Assembly (NCBI GenBank): GCA_002770795.1
Contig: PCTP01000038.1
Span: forward strand, 3,841 to 22,521
Direction of reading: 5' to 3'
Source of the DNA: Gammaproteobacteria bacterium CG22_combo_CG10-13_8_21_14_all_40_8
GTDB lineage: Bacteria > Pseudomonadota > Gammaproteobacteria > Enterobacterales > GCA-002770795
Length of the DNA: 18,681 nt
The position numbers and the translations under genes are program-made. Shown in pieces: positions 7,338-15,500 of this stretch. Within the stretch, counting starts at the first letter, position 1. Every line of letters starts with the position of its first letter. The notes under the pieces were generated by a model. It searched no databases. It was not told the origin of the DNA and saw only the letters and a list, made by a program, of their open reading frames with translations.

Positions 7338-8102
7338 CTAAATTTTCACCAAATCTCTTATTGAGACCAATTCGTACCCACTCTGTTCAAGCCCCAATAA
7401 CCTATTTTTAAGCACCCTGAGTGTTTCATCATGAGGATGCCCAATGGCCACAGCACTGCCATTTTTTGTCGCAAGTTGCTCTAATCGATCAAATTGCTTA
7501 TTGATAGCCACCGAGTCAATATCATCATCAAGAAAAACATTACGCCGAGTATTTTCAATCCCCATGCTTTGAGCAACTTGCTGTGCAACGGATTGATCGC
7601 TGGTTCGACTATCGATAAAATAGAGACCTTGCCATTTTAATAACCCCATCACCCATCTCATGGTACCCAACTCTTGGGTCATTTTACTGCCCATATGGTT
7701 ATTGACCCCTTCTACCCCTGGAATATCCAAAATATCCTGTCTAAGCTGCTTTAATAAATGCCAAGGATTCATGCTTAAAAATAACGCTCCTGGTCCTAAT
7801 AATTGGTTATTTTTCTCGGCCTCCATTGGAGCGTGCAACAAAATAGCCCGATTTTGCTCTTTAGAAATCAGGGCAATTTTGTTGGCATACTGAGTAAAAG
7901 GCAAAATACTGGCCGAAACCTGCCAAGGAAGTGACAAGACTTTATTGGCATTTTTCCAGTTGGTCCCCAAATCATCAATAATAATAGCAATTTTTGGTCT
8001 TATTGTTTTGGGATGCGAATTATCTCTCTCAGAAGATAATGCTTGTGTACCACACACCCCAAGCAAAATAAAAACTACAACCTTCCATAAGGCTTTAAAC
8101 AT
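7338..8102 (-). CDS. Divergent polysaccharide deacetylase family protein (YibQ-like)
   Basis: A 254-residue exported protein of the divergent polysaccharide deacetylase (YibQ) family, whose substrate is unknown. After an N-terminal hydrophobic segment (WKVVVFILLGVCG), the domain starts with KIAIIIDDLG (D43, D44). LLHAPME (H90) and NNHMGSKMT (H136) follow, then YFIDSRTS and AIGHPHDET. These Asp/His positions are the expected metal-site candidates. I chose the ATG at 8102 because GAGAGA lies just upstream and it gives a clean signal sequence. A longer frame begins at 8171 but runs into ctp. The start is 13 bp after the ctp stop, so the two are probably one transcript. The ctp-yibQ pair is common in gammaproteobacteria, often behind the amidase activator envC, which is missing here. 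Confidence 0.88.
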   Translation of the reverse strand: MFKALWKVVVFILLGVCGTQALSSERDNSHPKTIRPKIAIIIDDLGTNWKNANKVLSLPWQVSASILPFTQYANKIALISKEQNRAILLHAPMEAEKNNQLLGPGALFLSMNPWHLLKQLRQDILDIPGVEGVNNHMGSKMTQELGTMRWVMGLLKWQGLYFIDSRTSDQSVAQQVAQSMGIENTRRNVFLDDDIDSVAINKQFDRLEQLATKNGSAVAIGHPHDETLRVLKNRLLGLEQSGYELVSIRDLVKI

Positions 8103-8115
8103 CAAAATCTCTCGA

Positions 8116-9456
8116 CTATCCTGCGTGTTTTTTGACAAAATTGCTTGAAATAACCATCGCTCGCAAAGCATTTAACGCCTCACGCAATTGATTATCATCC
8201 GCCATCAAATGATTGGTAGCCGATGGATCTGTTCCAGCAATTTGAGTGATCTTGACACTCACAATCTTTGAAGATTGATTATTAGTCAAAGTCCCAGGTA
8301 AATCACTCTCATGCATTTCTTCTTGTTCTTTTTTAATAAAAGTGCCTGCAAATACTTCTACATCAGGAATAATTCCACCCCCCTGAATAGTTCTTTCTGA
8401 AGGGGTGTAATATCGAGCTGTGGTCAATTTAATGCCACCACCGCCTCCTAAGTCCCACACAGTTTGAACTGATCCTTTGCCAAAAGAACGAGTACCCATC
8501 AGTAAGCCTCTTTTATGATCTTGCAAGGCACCAGCAACAATTTCTGATGCGGATGCTGATCCATTATTAATCAATACGACAATAGGCGCTCCAGAAAGTA
8601 TATCGCCTTTAGTCGCATAATATACTGAATTGGCAAGACTATCCCGTCCTTTCGTACTCACAATGATACCTGAACTGATAAACAGATCCGCTACTTCTAT
8701 AGCTGCAGATAGCACACCGCCAGGGTTGTCTCGCAAATCTAGCACTAATCCATTTAAGCGAGGATGATGTTTGTGTTGAAAACTTTTTAAGGCTTGTTCT
8801 ATCTCTGAGGCAGTTTCCACTTGAAATTGCTCGATTTTTATATAACCGATCTGCCCTTCGAGTAGCTGAAAAATCGTGCTATTAACATGAATTTTGGCTC
8901 TATTCAAACGAATCACCATCTGCGGCTGCTCAGCCCTTATTAGAGCCAATTTCACCTTATCACCCGCACCCCCTCTTAATAAATTTAAAGATTCATCCAA
9001 GGTCAGCCCTTTAAGAACATTATTATTAATCTCAGTGATTTGATCATCTTTTAAAATACCCTTCTGTTGGGCTGGCGAATCTGGTAAGACTTTATTGACA
9101 ACAATCTTTCCTTCTCTTTCAATAACCTCAATACCTAATCCATTATAATCTCCACTGGTGGAAGACTCTAAATCATCTAATGCCTGAGGATTTAAATATC
9201 TAGAATGAGGATCTAAGGTTTCCATCATGCCACGAATTGCGCCCTCTAAAAGCACTTTATCCTCAACAGGTTCTATATATTGGCTTTTAATACGTCGGAA
9301 AGCTTCTGAAAAGGCACTTAATTCTTCGATAGGTAATGATTGTTCAATTTTTTCAATGGATTTTGTTGAAGCCTGTTGGTTTTGCCGGGCTTTTAACGGC
9401 ATACCCTGCATAAAAAGCAAGCTGATCGCAAGGAATGTCCAAGGTATTTTTTTCAA
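8116..9456 (-). CDS. ctpA: Carboxyl-terminal processing protease, S41 family
   Basis: A periplasmic S41 serine protease that trims or degrades envelope proteins from the C-terminus. A signal peptide (PWTFLAISLLFMQGMPLKA) leads into an N-terminal helical region and a PDZ domain (about residues 95-180, including the GLGIEV carboxylate-binding loop). The catalytic core follows. The dyad is Ser302 (NGSASASEIV) and Lys327 (FGKGSVQ), with Gln331 four residues on; the 25-residue Ser-Lys spacing matches Prc and algal D1 protease. I chose the TTG at 9456 because GAGG lies 8 nt upstream; a GTG three codons earlier (9465) overlaps that GAGG and would be too close. Length (446 residues) is normal for CtpA-type enzymes, shorter than E. 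coli Prc. It is the first gene of a pair with the YibQ-like gene. Confidence 0.93.
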   Translation of the reverse strand: MKKIPWTFLAISLLFMQGMPLKARQNQQASTKSIEKIEQSLPIEELSAFSEAFRRIKSQYIEPVEDKVLLEGAIRGMMETLDPHSRYLNPQALDDLESSTSGDYNGLGIEVIEREGKIVVNKVLPDSPAQQKGILKDDQITEINNNVLKGLTLDESLNLLRGGAGDKVKLALIRAEQPQMVIRLNRAKIHVNSTIFQLLEGQIGYIKIEQFQVETASEIEQALKSFQHKHHPRLNGLVLDLRDNPGGVLSAAIEVADLFISSGIIVSTKGRDSLANSVYYATKGDILSGAPIVVLINNGSASASEIVAGALQDHKRGLLMGTRSFGKGSVQTVWDLGGGGGIKLTTARYYTPSERTIQGGGIIPDVEVFAGTFIKKEQEEMHESDLPGTLTNNQSSKIVSVKITQIAGTDPSATNHLMADDNQLREALNALRAMVISSNFVKKHAG

Positions 9457-9539
9457 ATGTGACACCTCAATCCGTTTTTATCTTCACTATAGCGACTCAT
9501 ATATCTAATAAGTCATAGTGTTAGCAATAATGCGCATAG

Positions 9540-9560
9540 TCTATACTTAACTATACTCAA
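9540..9560 (+). promoter_or_regulatory. Plus-strand sigma-S-like -10 overlapping a 10-bp tandem repeat
   Basis: TCTATACTTAA (9540-9550) matches the known extended -10 preferred by RpoS (KCTAYACTTAA) completely. Two near-identical 10-mers, CTATACTTAA and CTATACTCAA, sit head to tail at 9541-9550 and 9551-9560. No strong -35 is seen. It points away from ctp into the spacer, where no plus-strand gene exists, so it would drive a non-coding or antisense RNA if active. Confidence 0.3.
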
Positions 9561-9734
9561 GCTTAGAAGAAAAGCAAGCCCAAGGTTTAATCGGGATTTT
9601 ATGATCTTTCAGCTCTTATAACTAAAGCATTATTAAACGATAATGAAACTCACACGGGCAAAACAAATGCAAACAAATGGACACACACTTTAAACCACTT
9701 CACTTCACCATGTTCACTATCGTTACATTCGTAA

Positions 9735-9754
9735 GCAACATTGGACAGGCACAC
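9735..9754 (+). repeat. 20-bp repeat, copy 1 (left of the cbpAM operon)
   Basis: GCAACATTGGACAGGCACAC matches the segment at 11277-11296 at 17 of 20 positions in the same orientation. The two copies bracket cbpM and cbpA. It overlaps the inverted repeat at 9744-9777. Confidence 0.4.
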
Positions 9755-9777
9755 AATAAATATTAGTTGTGACTGTC
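9744..9777. repeat. Inverted repeat downstream of cbpM
   Basis: GACAGGCACA (9744-9753) and TGTGACTGTC (9768-9777) pair at 9 of 10 positions around a 14-nt A/T-rich loop. It starts about 20 bp after the cbpM stop on the minus strand, where a terminator is expected. No T-run follows, so it is at best a Rho-assisted or mRNA-stabilising stem. Confidence 0.4.
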
Positions 9778-9796
9778 TTATTCTATTTAACAGCCT

Positions 9797-10093
9797 TTAC
9801 CGACTAAGTTGCGCCCGTAATCGCTCATTTTCTTCCATCAATTCGAGCACCAATGCGGCTCCGGCAAAATTAATCCCTAGATCACGTTGCAATCGCCTTA
9901 CAATCATCGCTCGTTGTAAACTCTCTCCTGTGAATTGCCACTCTTCGGTCGTTTGATCATTAGGTTCTATGATGCCTTCCTCGACAAGATCGATAACCCA
10001 TTCTGTTTTTACCTGACAGGCGTAGCAGAGATCAATTATTGTGATTTGGCTGTGCTCATCGAGTAATTGTCCACTTAAAATATCATTATTCAT
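9797..10093 (-). CDS. cbpM: Chaperone modulator CbpM
   Basis: A 98-residue MerR-type helix-turn-helix protein. In E. coli, CbpM binds the J domain of CbpA and blocks both its DnaK stimulation and its DNA binding. The HTH-like segment covers about residues 16-60 (ITIIDLCYACQV, WVIDLVEEGIIEP), followed by WQFTGESLQRAMIVRRLQRDL and a C-terminal helix rich in Glu/Leu/Arg (ALVLELMEENERLRAQL). Length is close to the 101 residues of the E. coli protein. The ATG is 6 bp after the cbpA stop, and GGGAG, overlapping the end of cbpA, may serve as its ribosome-binding site. This gene order (cbpA then cbpM) is the usual one, which makes the call firm. Confidence 0.92.
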   Translation of the reverse strand: MNNDILSGQLLDEHSQITIIDLCYACQVKTEWVIDLVEEGIIEPNDQTTEEWQFTGESLQRAMIVRRLQRDLGINFAGAALVLELMEENERLRAQLSR

Positions 10094-10099
10094 TGTTCA

Positions 10100-11077
10100 C
10101 TAAACTCCCAAATTCGCACGAGGATTAAATGTCACTTGTTGCTGCATCTGCTGATAAAGTGCCTTAGCTTTAGGATCTGTGCCTGGAGGCAATACAATTT
10201 GCAAAATGACATAGAGATCGCCGGGTGTTTTAGCTGGAATACCCCGCGCTTTTAATCGTAATTTACCGTCTGAGCCTGAATCAGCGGGTATGGTTAACTC
10301 GATCTGTCCCGTTGGAGTTGGTACTTTAATTTTCGCACCAAGCGCTGCTTCCCAAGGAGCAAGCGGTAATTTTAAATAAAGATCATGACCCACAACGGAA
10401 TAAAAGGGATGCTCTCGAAATTCTAGTTTAAGATACAGATCGCCATTAGCACCACCCTTAGTCCCAGGCTCTCCTTGACCCGTTAAGCGAATTTGTTGTC
10501 CTTGTTTCACACCTTTAGGAATTTTAACCTTGAGACTGCGCGTCTTATTAATGACATAACCTTGAGGATCGATTTGTGGTGATTGCAAGTTGATTTCCCG
10601 TACTGCCCCATGAAAGGCGTCTTCCAGATCGATGAGTACCCTAGCATGATGATCCTGCCCTTTCATCTGAATTTGAGCATTGCTATGGCCAGCTCCCGCT
10701 TTTTGGTGAGCATGAGACCGTTGTTGATTATGCCCGAACAAAGATTCAAAGAAATCACTAAAAACAGCCGAGTCAACGCCACTAAATTCCTCACTGCCTG
10801 CGCCACGATACTCATAACCAGCATCCCAACCCGGCGGAAGATTAAAATCCTGACCAGATTTCCATTTCGCAGCCAACTGATCATAAGAGGCTCTTTTTTC
10901 GGGATTTTTTAATACTTCATAAGCTTCACCGACTTCTTTAAAGTTCCTTTCCGCATCAGGCTCTTTACTCACATCTGGGTGATATTTTCGCGCTAGTCTG
11001 CGATAAGATTTCTTTACTTCATCTAGAGTCGCATTAGGCTTTAACCCCATAATTTTATAATAGTCTTTAAATTCCAT
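10100..11077 (-). CDS. cbpA: Curved DNA-binding protein / DnaJ-like co-chaperone CbpA
   Basis: A class II J-domain co-chaperone that stimulates DnaK and, in E. coli, also binds curved DNA as a nucleoid component in stationary phase. The J domain covers residues 1-70 with the catalytic HPD at 33-35. A Gly/Phe-rich linker follows (about 75-130, ending in a His/Gln stretch). Two C-terminal beta-domains carry DLEDAFHGAVREI, IPKGVKQGQQIRL and LPLAPWEAALGAKI. The DnaJ zinc-finger cysteines are absent, which separates it from DnaJ. It has 325 residues against 306 in E. coli, the extra lying mostly in the linker. GGAAGG just before the ATG supports the start. Transcription is probably from the sigma-S-like promoter about 65-100 bp upstream. 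Confidence 0.94.
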   Translation of the reverse strand: MEFKDYYKIMGLKPNATLDEVKKSYRRLARKYHPDVSKEPDAERNFKEVGEAYEVLKNPEKRASYDQLAAKWKSGQDFNLPPGWDAGYEYRGAGSEEFSGVDSAVFSDFFESLFGHNQQRSHAHQKAGAGHSNAQIQMKGQDHHARVLIDLEDAFHGAVREINLQSPQIDPQGYVINKTRSLKVKIPKGVKQGQQIRLTGQGEPGTKGGANGDLYLKLEFREHPFYSVVGHDLYLKLPLAPWEAALGAKIKVPTPTGQIELTIPADSGSDGKLRLKARGIPAKTPGDLYVILQIVLPPGTDPKAKALYQQMQQQVTFNPRANLGV

Positions 11078-11145
11078 ATGCCTTCCAATAATTTTTACCC
11101 ATGAACAACTACGGACAATGTGCTCACCAAGCTATGAACTTTGAT

Positions 11146-11179
11146 AAAAGTATAGTCGACTTAGGCTGAAACAGTGCAA
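11146..11179 (-). promoter_or_regulatory. Likely cbpA promoter with sigma-S-like -10
   Basis: On the minus strand CTATACTTTT (11155 to 11146) resembles the RpoS extended -10, with hexamer TATACT at 11154-11149. TTGCAC (11179 to 11174) could be a -35, but the spacer is 19 bp, longer than ideal. Transcription would start near 11141, giving a leader of about 64 nt. E. coli cbpA is RpoS-dependent, which makes a sigma-S type element plausible. Upstream of it lie A8, A5 and T7 tracts (11191-11230), typical of bent DNA or an UP element. Confidence 0.5.
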
Positions 11180-11276
11180 TGAATCTATGGAAAAAAAACA
11201 AAAATATGGAGGATACCCATTTCTTTTTTTGACAATCTACCCCAGATTATTTAACCTAAGCGAGTAAAAGGCAGTG

Positions 11277-11296
11277 GCAACGTTGGACATACACAC
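11277..11296 (+). repeat. 20-bp repeat, copy 2 (right of the cbpAM operon)
   Basis: GCAACGTTGGACATACACAC is the partner of the copy at 9735-9754 (17 of 20 identical, same orientation). It lies about 30 bp beyond the antiporter stop, between the antiporter gene and the cbpA promoter. Confidence 0.4.
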
Positions 11297-11324
11297 CAAG
11301 ACATGCACTAATTATTAAAGCAGA

Positions 11325-12542
11325 TTAATCGCCTAATTTCCTGTCAGAATTCTGGGGAGCCCTTCTCTCTGTAGTCAGCTCAGGCTTAACATTGTTTCTT
11401 AGAATTCTCTGCATTAATGCTATCCAAGCAGGACTTGCCAACAAACTTAAGGAGATCACTGAAATAGTCATCTGATAGGCATGCTGTGTGACAATTTGAG
11501 AATGCAGACCCATGGCGGCTAATACAAATGAGAACTCACCAATTTGAGATAATAGAGCACCTGAATACAAAGCACTAGTCCATTTATCTCCAAGTCCTTT
11601 TAAGATAAAAGCATTGATAAATGTATTGGTCACAAGCACTGAAATCACTAAAGTGACTATTTGCTTGAAATTATTTTTAAAGAAAATGGGATCAATCAGC
11701 AAACCAATGGAAACAAAAAATATGGCCACAAATAAAATATGTAAAGGCTCTAAAGCTTTGTGTACCCATACGGTTTCCTTAGCTGTTGCAACTATCATGC
11801 CGCCAATAAAAGCACCGAGTGCTGCTGAAAGTTGCAAATACCCCGTTATAAAGGCCATACCAAAGCAAATAAGCAATGCTGCAAAAACCTGTAATTCGTG
11901 ATTTTTTTTAATGTGCTTAACAAAAGGTAAATTGAGTTTTTTGCGAGTAAGCAACCATGCAGAAAAAAGAAGCAGCGCACTACCACCTAGTAACTGCTTC
12001 ATTAAATCCCCACTGCTTGGAGTATGAGAACCGAGTAGAGAAATAATAATCATCATGGGGACAACGGCCAAATCCTGTGCCAATAAAATCAGTAACACAT
12101 TCTGTCCCTCATGAGAAGAGAGTTCTCCTCTGTCTTGCAGTAATTTTAAAACCACAGCGGTTGAAGAGAGACTAATCACAAATCCTAAAAGAATGCTTCT
12201 CGCGAAAGGCCAGCCCAAAATTGTCCCCATCAGCCAAGTAAAGAAAACACTCACCATAATTTGAAACAAAGTCCCAAAAATTGCTATCCGCCAGCCTTTA
12301 ATAAGTTGTTGAGGTGAAACTTCCATTCCTATAAAAAATAACAGCAAAGTGACACCAAACCCTCCTAACTCATCGATAACCACCGCATCAGATAGCAGCG
12401 ACAAACCAAAGGGGCCAATCACTATGCCAGCAATTATATAACTCACTAACTGAGGCTGCCGAAAGGATCTCAATAATAATCCAATGAACAGAATAACAAA
12501 AAGAACTCCGACTAATAGAGGTAAAATTGGACTTAAATGCAT
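11325..12542 (-). CDS. CPA2-family cation:proton antiporter (KefB/KefC-like membrane domain only)
   Basis: A 405-residue inner-membrane antiporter with about 12-13 hydrophobic segments and no soluble domain. The family motifs are clear: SYIIAGIVIGPFG (residues 34-46), LLLFFIGMEVSP (66-77), LSSTAVVLKLLQDRGE (125-140) and LLAQDLAVVPMM (153-164), where D157 is the expected ion- and proton-binding aspartate. KefB/KefC carry a C-terminal RCK (TrkA-N) gating domain of roughly 200 residues. Here the frame ends with a short charged tail after the last helix, so the protein is an RCK-less member, not a truncated gene. The ion (K+ or Na+) cannot be told from sequence. GGAGGA 4 nt before the ATG is a strong ribosome-binding site. 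The gene follows tamB by 21 bp and is probably the last gene of that operon. Confidence 0.88.
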   Translation of the reverse strand: MHLSPILPLLVGVLFVILFIGLLLRSFRQPQLVSYIIAGIVIGPFGLSLLSDAVVIDELGGFGVTLLLFFIGMEVSPQQLIKGWRIAIFGTLFQIMVSVFFTWLMGTILGWPFARSILLGFVISLSSTAVVLKLLQDRGELSSHEGQNVLLILLAQDLAVVPMMIIISLLGSHTPSSGDLMKQLLGGSALLLFSAWLLTRKKLNLPFVKHIKKNHELQVFAALLICFGMAFITGYLQLSAALGAFIGGMIVATAKETVWVHKALEPLHILFVAIFFVSIGLLIDPIFFKNNFKQIVTLVISVLVTNTFINAFILKGLGDKWTSALYSGALLSQIGEFSFVLAAMGLHSQIVTQHAYQMTISVISLSLLASPAWIALMQRILRNNVKPELTTERRAPQNSDRKLGD

Positions 12543-12563
12543 TGTATCCTCCGTTGCATGCTT

Positions 12564-15500
12564 TTATCTCGAGGTTTCACTGGGTTTAATCATCAAGCTC
12601 GGATCTTTTTCGATTTCTTGAACAGTATTAAATTGTATTTTATAGTTTAACGATGCGCCAACTTCTTCACTAGTTAATACTTCAAAGCTAATAGTTGATG
12701 TTAATTGATATTCCACAATCCAACCTGCAATGTTACGATTTTTAGAGTCGATGGATGTGCCATAACTCACTGAAATTCGATCATTCAGTTTCGTGGTTAC
12801 ATCGACTCTGGTGTTGTCTTTATTGGCTTTACTGGTGATCAGTATATTTTTCAATCCAACTGTTGATGCGACTTTCTGCGCCAATTGATTCGCTCTTTCA
12901 ACCCCAAGGCCTATGGCAGCGTTTGCCACAAAATTTCCATCATTTTGCGATAATGAGTCGATGTTACGCCCAGTAACCAAGAGGGATAAAACATTTTCTT
13001 CAGGCATCGCTGGCTCTGAGTATAGGGTGAGTCTAGGCGCTAACAATGAACCATCTGCCATCAGGCCTACCTTGATGTCACCTACCATCCGATAAGATTT
13101 AAACTGAATACCAGGCCTATCCATAGGGCCTAAAAATAATAGTTGTCCTTGTTCAATAACTAATTTTTGTTTGTATGCTTCAAATTTACCATTGACTAGG
13201 CTTAATTGGCCCTGAATATTGGGAGCTTTCCCTGATTGTAAAATGGTTTTTAATTCTCCTTTTAAATCACTTTCTAAGCCAAAGCCATTAATTGATACAC
13301 TGTTACCTGTAACAACATTGATTTTAATATCATAATCAATCAGTTTTTGGTTGGTTTCCTCTTGACCAATAATCACTTGGTCACTTGAAACTAAAATAGC
13401 CTGATTGGGTAGTTTAGCTAAACTGATCTTTCCTTCTTCCAAAAGAATATCACCAGATACCACGAGTTGATTCGATTGGAATTTTGCTTTGATATCGGGA
13501 GAAACCACTAATCGATTATTTTCAGTATCAAATAGAATAATTTTCTGACCTTCAAGTAATACATTGATGAACAGTTGTTGAGACCAGTCTAAATTACCAG
13601 AAAAAACCAACTCTCCTTTACCTGTTTTTAATGCCCCTAAAATTTGCAAATTATGTTCATTCCCTGTGATATTCAATTCACTATTTTGTATGTCAATTCC
13701 ATATTGGTCGATAAGCAGTCGTTTAATAGTTATGCTGCCTTTACCCTCTACCTTTGGCTGTGCCAAGGATCCAGTTACAACAAAAGTCTGTTGTAATTCT
13801 AAATCCACATCATCCAGCATAGGTTGGAACCATTGTAGCCATTGAAATTGATTCAGATTAATAGCTATCCCACCTTGAATCAAGGAATCATTATCCAAAG
13901 GTAAATTGACACTTCCCTGTCCTTTCAGGTGTTGATGATCAGGTAATAACAAACTCATCTTTGATTCAATTTTATTGGCTACTTTGGTTCCAGACATGAG
14001 TAATGAGGCCTTTTGAATGGGCTTAGCAATAAACTCTTTAATTTTTTTCTTCGAGCTACTGTTAGGATTTTGTGTTTTCATTTTCCAGAGGATGTCAGGT
14101 TGGTTTAAATGATAATTCCAATTGAAATTTCTCTCTATGTTCATCACCAGATTTCCTGATGGTGACAGCCATTCACTTTCCCAGAGCAAATTCTCTAAAA
14201 ACACATGCTGCTTTGACCAACCAATACTCAGTTGGAATGCATCTTTTTGTCTCTGACTACTAATACGAATATCTTTCCAATGAACAGCCAATGGTATAGC
14301 CGACTCTAGAATTAATGGGTGAGTATCACTCAGCGCATTCCAATTTAAGGCATTAAAATTTAATTCAGCTATGGATAAGTCAACACTTAAATCATCAATT
14401 TCAGATAGTTTTCCTGAAGCTGTCATTTTCCCATTAACTATACCGTGGATCGGTTTGATATAAGAGGGAGCTAACTTCACTAAAAACAGCTTAAACAAAT
14501 TTAGGTTGAATTGTTGAAATTGTGCCTTGATATTCCAAGAACCATTGCTGTATCCCCCATCAAAACACAAGGCATTATTGTTACGTCTCACTAAACAAAA
14601 TTGCTCCATTTGCATTTGTTGGCTTTGTATGTTCAAACTTTCTGCGGTCATAAGATAGCGCTCATCTGCAAATGGAATTGAGCCTTTAAGATTCTGGATT
14701 AACCATTGATACTCTTGTGTGTTTTTAATATTATTTTTAGTTGCATTTTTGCCAGAATTTTTAGCCAGATGAGCATCAAAATCTAAGCTTAAGGGTAATT
14801 GACTAGTTTGACTTGACTCTACCTGAAATGAAACATGATGATTTTCGGGTATGCCCTTTACATTGAGTGATAATGTTTTAAAAATCTGGTCTTGTATCAT
14901 TAAACTCAGAGCAGATATATTCGCTTGCCATTTTTTAGCCAAGTGAATATCAAAATTTACATCACTGAGTATTGAGTCTTGATAAGTTAACGCGTTAGCC
15001 TGACCATGTAACTCAATATCCCAGTCTTCAATTTTGTTGACTTTTTCATGATTGCTGATTGTCCATTTACTTTGAATAGAGGATATTTTAGATCCTTGAG
15101 GCCATTGCAAACTGGCGACAAATAAATTCCCTTGTGACTCAATCTCAGAAAAGGTGAATCCATGAAGTTTGGCTTTCAAATGACTCTCTACTGATATTTC
15201 ATCGGTTTTGTTCACCAAAGCCTTAACATCAATATCATTGTCCATTAGCCTCAACGTCAATTGACTCGTCACTAAGTTGTGATTGTTACAAATATCTATT
15301 GCCTGTGAACATTCTTTATTTTTTGTGCCCAAGATCTGGTTTAAAACCTGGGAATTTTCAGCACTTAATGCTGTCTCACTGTTTAATTGCAACTTTGTCT
15401 GTTTGCGCCAATTTAACAAATTAGGGATATGCAATTGGCTCGAAATATTGACACCATGAATTCCTGAACTACCAACCATTACACTCCAATTCGCATCCAA

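Larger units (their letters stand above)
9457..9796. other. 340-bp non-coding spacer between ctp and cbpM
   Basis: No gene is supported on either strand. The ctp ribosome-binding site lies at its left end and its promoter is presumably within about 9470-9600, but I cannot pick a clear pair. The spacer holds a plus-strand sigma-S-like -10, a 10-bp tandem repeat, an inverted repeat and one copy of a 20-bp repeat, listed separately. A 16-codon plus-strand frame at 9642 lacks a ribosome-binding site and is not called. Confidence 0.6.

Noticed and set aside
8103..8171. Longer start for the YibQ-like gene overlapping ctp
   Set aside because: The extension is a second-frame reading of the ctp end; ATG 8102 has a ribosome-binding site and starts a signal-like segment.
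9642..9692. 16-codon plus-strand frame downstream of the sigma-S-like element
   Set aside because: No Shine-Dalgarno and no recognisable content; too short to support.
9741..9956. Plus-strand 71-codon frame overlapping cbpM
   Set aside because: Antisense shadow of cbpM, which is a well-recognised family in the other strand.
11187..11267. Small plus-strand frame of 26 codons between the antiporter and cbpA
   Set aside because: No ribosome-binding site and a composition driven by the A- and T-tracts; more likely regulatory DNA.
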